64,000 nucleotides of DNA from Dipylidium caninum. Taxonomy: Eukaryota; Platyhelminthes; Cestoda; Cyclophyllidea; Dipylidiidae. A program made the translations under genes and the position numbers. Shown here piece after piece: positions 59,946 through 64,000 of the stretch (the first letter of the stretch is position 1; each line of letters starts with the position of its first letter). The stretch is from NCBI GenBank assembly GCA_017562135.1, contig QEYB01001053.1, positions 186,001 through 250,000 on the forward strand. Reading direction: 5' to 3'. Below the pieces are notes generated by a model. It was not told the DNA's origin, searched no databases, and saw only the letters and a list, made by a program, of their open reading frames with translations.

Positions 59946-62900
59946 ACACGTCCTTGTGCTCGGCAGAGCAAATAACCCAAAGAATTTAGCTTTAAGCAGT
60001 TCAAAAGTGATTGCGACGATTAGTAAGTATTCGCCACGTAGTCTGTCATATGAACTCAACCCCGTGATGTACAACATTATTCAGGCTGGCGAGTAGCAGG
60101 ACCAAAGAAGTACGGGCTGCCCCGAGCAGTATCCTCTTCAGTTTTACTGTGGGAAAATGTTTAGACCAACTTAATTAGATTCTCCCTTTCTCCATTAAAC
60201 GTGGAACATAAAACAAGTGACTCTACGAGTGTATGGGTGGAGTACCTGAGAAAAAAAACCGTTAATTTAAGTTCGGATAAACGCCATCGAATTCACTCCA
60301 TTAATAATTAACTGCACGTCGAGCGAATTACCAGTGTGGTTAGGTGAAAACGAGTGACGTACTTACAAGATGAAAATATGAATACGCTCGTGTACTTATA
60401 TCTTAAAGACCGTCAGGTTAATTAACAGTGATAAGAGAATTGGTGCTTCTGTTAATTTTAGAAATTTTTATGCCAGCGAAATCTCTCGGGGGTGCTTATG
60501 TTACATTGTCCCCCAGAGCTCTTTGAAATGTTAAATGACGGCTTTCAAAAATGGCAATGTTTGGCAGTCAATTTAAATAAAAATGAAATGTATTTCTCCA
60601 TAATACATTTTGTCATTTCACTCATTATTTTAGTGTTATAAATCTGCAACTGTAGAATCATAGCTGAAATGTTCTCAACCTATACCAAATATTCACATGA
60701 ACCTTTCCATCACCCCAATGATGGAACAAGGGAAACCTCTCCAGCCTCTTACTGTCAGTTCCGGAAGTGCTTGACATGCACTTTTCAGCGCGTATAAAAG
60801 GAGTAATGTTAGAAGAGTAACAATCACTACAATTCATGCAAAGTACTTCTCTAATTGGCTATAATCCAACAATGGTTACTACGCGCCACTTTTCACGTCC
60901 TCCCCATAAACACAAAAATGCCTTAGTCAAAAATCTTGTCTAGACGTTCCCGCCAAACTTCCCCATTCCCCCGTCCCCACCTTATACTCCACTCATTTAA
61001 ACACCGCCCTCTAACTTATCCAAACATCGTCTCAAAGTGAAGTTCATTAATTATTTGAGCCAGACATTTATCTTCCATGCCATTTTTGTGTGCGTCAGGG
61101 GGAGGCGCATTGCGAATAGCAGAAAGGGGGCCCCGACCACCGCCTGTCGAAATTCAGGCGCTACTCTCCCGCGTTGTGAGTAGAAAGATGGTTACCGCTT
61201 GACTGCACATTTGGGCAGTTGGAGAACCCTCATAGACTCATTGACTTTATTCGCATTCCACTCACCGAACTCCTAAAAGCTAGTGGAAAATTGCACTCAC
61301 GTTAATAGTTGTCTGGAGAAGTGACGGTAACTTGAACTCGGGTGACTGGCGGTTCAAGTAGTCTCAACGCCCCTGTCGTGCGGTCGGAGCAGGTGGTTAG
61401 ACGATGCGATTTAAAATGCCCACCGTCCCAGGCACTTCTTTTCTGTCGCCTCACCAATAATGACTCTCCGTCCTTCTCCGAACTGCCGCCAAGGCGACTA
61501 AGACGCCCCTTTTCGAGAGGGGAGAATGTCATTTGAAGGAGAGGCCGCCCTGGTGATGACCACGAAATTGAAACACAAGTGAAGCGCTGCCGGTGTGGCA
61601 CTGCCCTCCTCCATGCTGGTCGAGCCGCTCTTTGGGCCAACTAGCCGCCAGTTCTGCCGCGATTGCCGCTACTTGCGAAGCTGCCGACGTCGCTGTTGCT
61701 GGAAATACACCGTCTAACTACCGGCTCACCTACTTTTTTATGGAGTTAATCACACCGAACAATCTTCCGGCTTTCACGCGCCGCACATACGCGGTGGAGG
61801 GGATTTCTCGAGCTACTGCGAAATCCGCTGACTCGAGTACGCGTCATGACAACAAGTGGCAGTCAACCCGCGCCACATGACTGCCAGCGGTCGTCAAATC
61901 GACTGCCTCAGTGAAGGGTTTCGCCTGCCGACGTGAATAAACTCCTTTCTCTCTCTCTCTCTCTCTCTCTCGATGTGTGTTTGTGTGTTGGTGTGATGGA
62001 AATTAAAATATGACATTCCTTGTCGCGCTGAAAGCCTGTCAGTGTCATCGACTGTCAGTGCGTTCCTCGTCTCCTCCGGTGGTCTCGAGTCAAAGCCAAT
62101 CGTGTCTTAACACGTTGAGCAACACGGCCTCGGGTGAGTGTCATCGCGGCTGCAGGGGGAAGACGAAGTCGGTGGGCGCCGACGCGGTCCTGACGGAAGA
62201 ACAAACGGGGCCTCATTCCTCGAGTAGGGCTGCGGGAAGGCAGACCAGAGCCGGCGAAAGCGCTCCTCTCTCGTCCGTCGCCGGGGGAGTGCTCCGCGTT
62301 GTTGCGCAGCCACGTGAGGCACTTCCACGGCATGTTCCACCGTCACGTGGTGTCGAGGGACGGTTCAGCGTGCCATAACTAACCACTGACTTGTCATTCA
62401 CCTGCACTTCGGACGCATGTAATCGCCTCCCCGCGCAGACCTCCGCGGTTGGAGGCAGGGTGGGATGCGGAGGGTCCTGTAATCACCTCGTCTGCCCCGT
62501 CGAGTGACCGGGAGCCGTCTGTCGTGCTGCTAGGACATTTGCGGTTGTGCAACTCGTCTCCACGTCCATCGTCCGTCATGGAGAACCAACACTGCCCCGA
62601 ACGCGGCTCTGAAGGGCCTAGTGGACTCTTTCCCGCCTCCTCCGTCCTCATCCTCTCCTTCTTCGTCGTCTTTTTCATCTTCCCTCTCTCGCCAATCGGC
62701 TGGCGTGGCAACATCGGCGAGAGGCGTGAACCAATCGGAGGGCAGACACATCAACGCCCACATGAGAGTGGAGCGAGAGACGCGAAGAAACACCCTTAAC
62801 GAGATCGGTTGATCGCCTACTCACCCATTCAGTCGGTAGATCCTCCACCTGTCAGTTGAACTTGCTGGACTCTCGCGCTGCGTCATCGTCTCGCCTTCAT
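59946..62900. other. Intergenic region right of the 355-residue protein
   Basis: 60.1-61.1 kb is AT-rich with an AATAAA near 60577 that may serve the gene to its left. 61.2-62.9 kb is mixed GC with short open frames on both strands and no recognised exon or RNA gene. Confidence 0.4.
61948..61971 (+). repeat. CT dinucleotide microsatellite
   Basis: Twelve uninterrupted CT units, followed by a TG-rich stretch. Simple sequence repeat in intergenic DNA. Confidence 0.8.
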
Positions 62901-64000
62901 CCACACCAGACATGCTCCAGCGTTTCGTGCAACTGTGTGAACGTTTGAAGTGTGAGTGGACTCTGACAACGTCTAGCCTCCCTCGATTCCCGCCCCGCCC
63001 CGCCCCGCCCCGACCCGCAGCACACCGCCTCGCGCCCCCGGACCCGCCTCCCCTCGGCCGTGGCACGGCGGGCGGACTCGGAGGGTCCGCTGATGCCCGG
63101 GTGGAATTACGAGTCGTTGAGACACCAGGCGAAACGCGACATCGGCGGACGCCGACTTCTTCGGGCGTCTCGTCCCATTCCACCCCGCCTCTCGCCGCCA
63201 TTGCCGCCCCCCCCCCCCGCCAGGCGCCCGGCGTCCTCCGCCCCGCAGGAAACGCGCTCTATCGGTCAAGAGTTTTCGCCTCCCCACGCCGCAACCCCCC
63301 TCTCCCCGGGGTTGCGTAACCATCTCCTCTCCGCGCTTCGCCTTCCCCTTTCCCCACCCATAAACACGCACCGCGGCGTGCTGTAAAGTCAATCATCTTC
63401 CGCGTGCCACTTTCAAGCATAAACTCGCCTGTCTCACGTTTCAGGCGCCCGCCTCCGCCATCGGGCCGCCTAACTCTCCCCTTTCTCCGCCCCCGGCCCC
63501 CCCTCCCCCGCCTTTCAACCTACCCGAGGCGGTGCGAGGAGCATCACGATTGGTCCCCCGGCGCGCTCCAGAGTAAACCTTTCGTCCGAAAGTCTTGCCA
63601 AATCGGTCGACTGCTGAGCAGGCCCTCAACTCCGAGGCGAAAGAGGCCCCGTCGGGCCTATGAGGCAGGCAGGGAGGGGAAGCGAGTCGGTCTGCCGCAG
63701 CCCCGCCCCATAACCACCGGCGCCGCCGCCACGCCACGGCGTGTAGCCTCGTGTTGCGAAATGCGTCTGTTTTTTTCACTTGGCACCATTTCCAAACTCA
63801 CTGAACTGGCCGGGTGATGGGGCACAGAGGGGAGGCCTCCCCCTCTCCGTCCCCGCCTCCCCCACCCCGGCGCCGTCCCAACTGCCTCGGAGAAAGAGAG
63901 CGCGGCAAAGCTGGCGAAGCCAACGTCTCTTCACCACTCCATTTGACTCCAGTTGAGGAGAACTTTGAGTCCCCTCGCTTCGCCTCCTCCGCCGCCCCCA
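62901..64000. other. GC-rich CpG island at the right edge
   Basis: Very CpG-rich, with a short CGCCC tandem (about 62994-63010) and C-runs near 63208. Open frames on both strands are Arg/Pro/Ala-rich and overlap, so none is called. It could be the promoter island of a gene beyond the window. Confidence 0.4.

Noticed and set aside
1..64000. CRISPR arrays, prophage, bacterial operons, retroelement or viral coding regions
   Set aside because: None seen: no regularly spaced direct repeats, no reverse transcriptase, integrase or capsid-like frames, and every recognised gene is of animal type with introns.

Overview
This is a eukaryotic window. Genes are split by GT-AG introns, mostly 35-1,300 bp, there are no operons or ribosome binding sites, and poly-Q, poly-G and poly-Pro tracts sit inside exons. 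The proteins are animal-type and fairly divergent from vertebrate relatives. CpG-rich GC blocks alternate with AT-rich islands. Best guess for the source is a flatworm, probably a tapeworm; that is an inference, because no diagnostic repeat or spliced-leader RNA was recognised. I rebuilt the gene models by hand from splice sites, reading phase and remembered family sequences. Six models hold frame through every exon; for TTLL7 this applies to the part inside the window.

Layout. 1-3840 (-): 5' part of TTLL7 (tubulin polyglutamylase), running off the left edge. 4888-8918 (+): EIF3D, complete in 8 exons, divergent from TTLL7 across about 1 kb. 11368-17053 (-): a 1,024-residue Angel/nocturnin-like protein whose exonuclease-endonuclease-phosphatase (EEP) motifs are nearly all substituted, so a likely pseudoenzyme. 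18749-24790 (+): tektin-2-like axonemal protein, 6 exons. 25725-28579: an imperfect inverted repeat with about 1.15 kb arms and a 546 bp spacer; each arm has CCAAT and TATA boxes pointing inward. 31634-33877 (+): a purine nucleoside phosphorylase (PNP) paralogue with altered active-site residues and a GC-AG intron. 34944-47651 (-): RB1CC1/FIP200, with its ubiquitin-like start and C-terminal Claw but little room for the usual long coiled coil. 48204-48360 (+): a possible short gene divergent from RB1CC1. 58878-59945 (+): an unrecognised disordered 355-residue protein. The remaining intergenic stretches are described as separate entries.

Functional picture. This is an ordinary stretch of metazoan chromosome, not an operon. 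TTLL7 and tektin-2 are both ciliary/flagellar, EIF3D is translational housekeeping, PNP is purine salvage and RB1CC1 is autophagy initiation. The most unusual items are the degenerate EEP protein, the inverted repeat with inward promoters, the altered PNP, the compact FIP200 and the tektin with an eroded signature loop.
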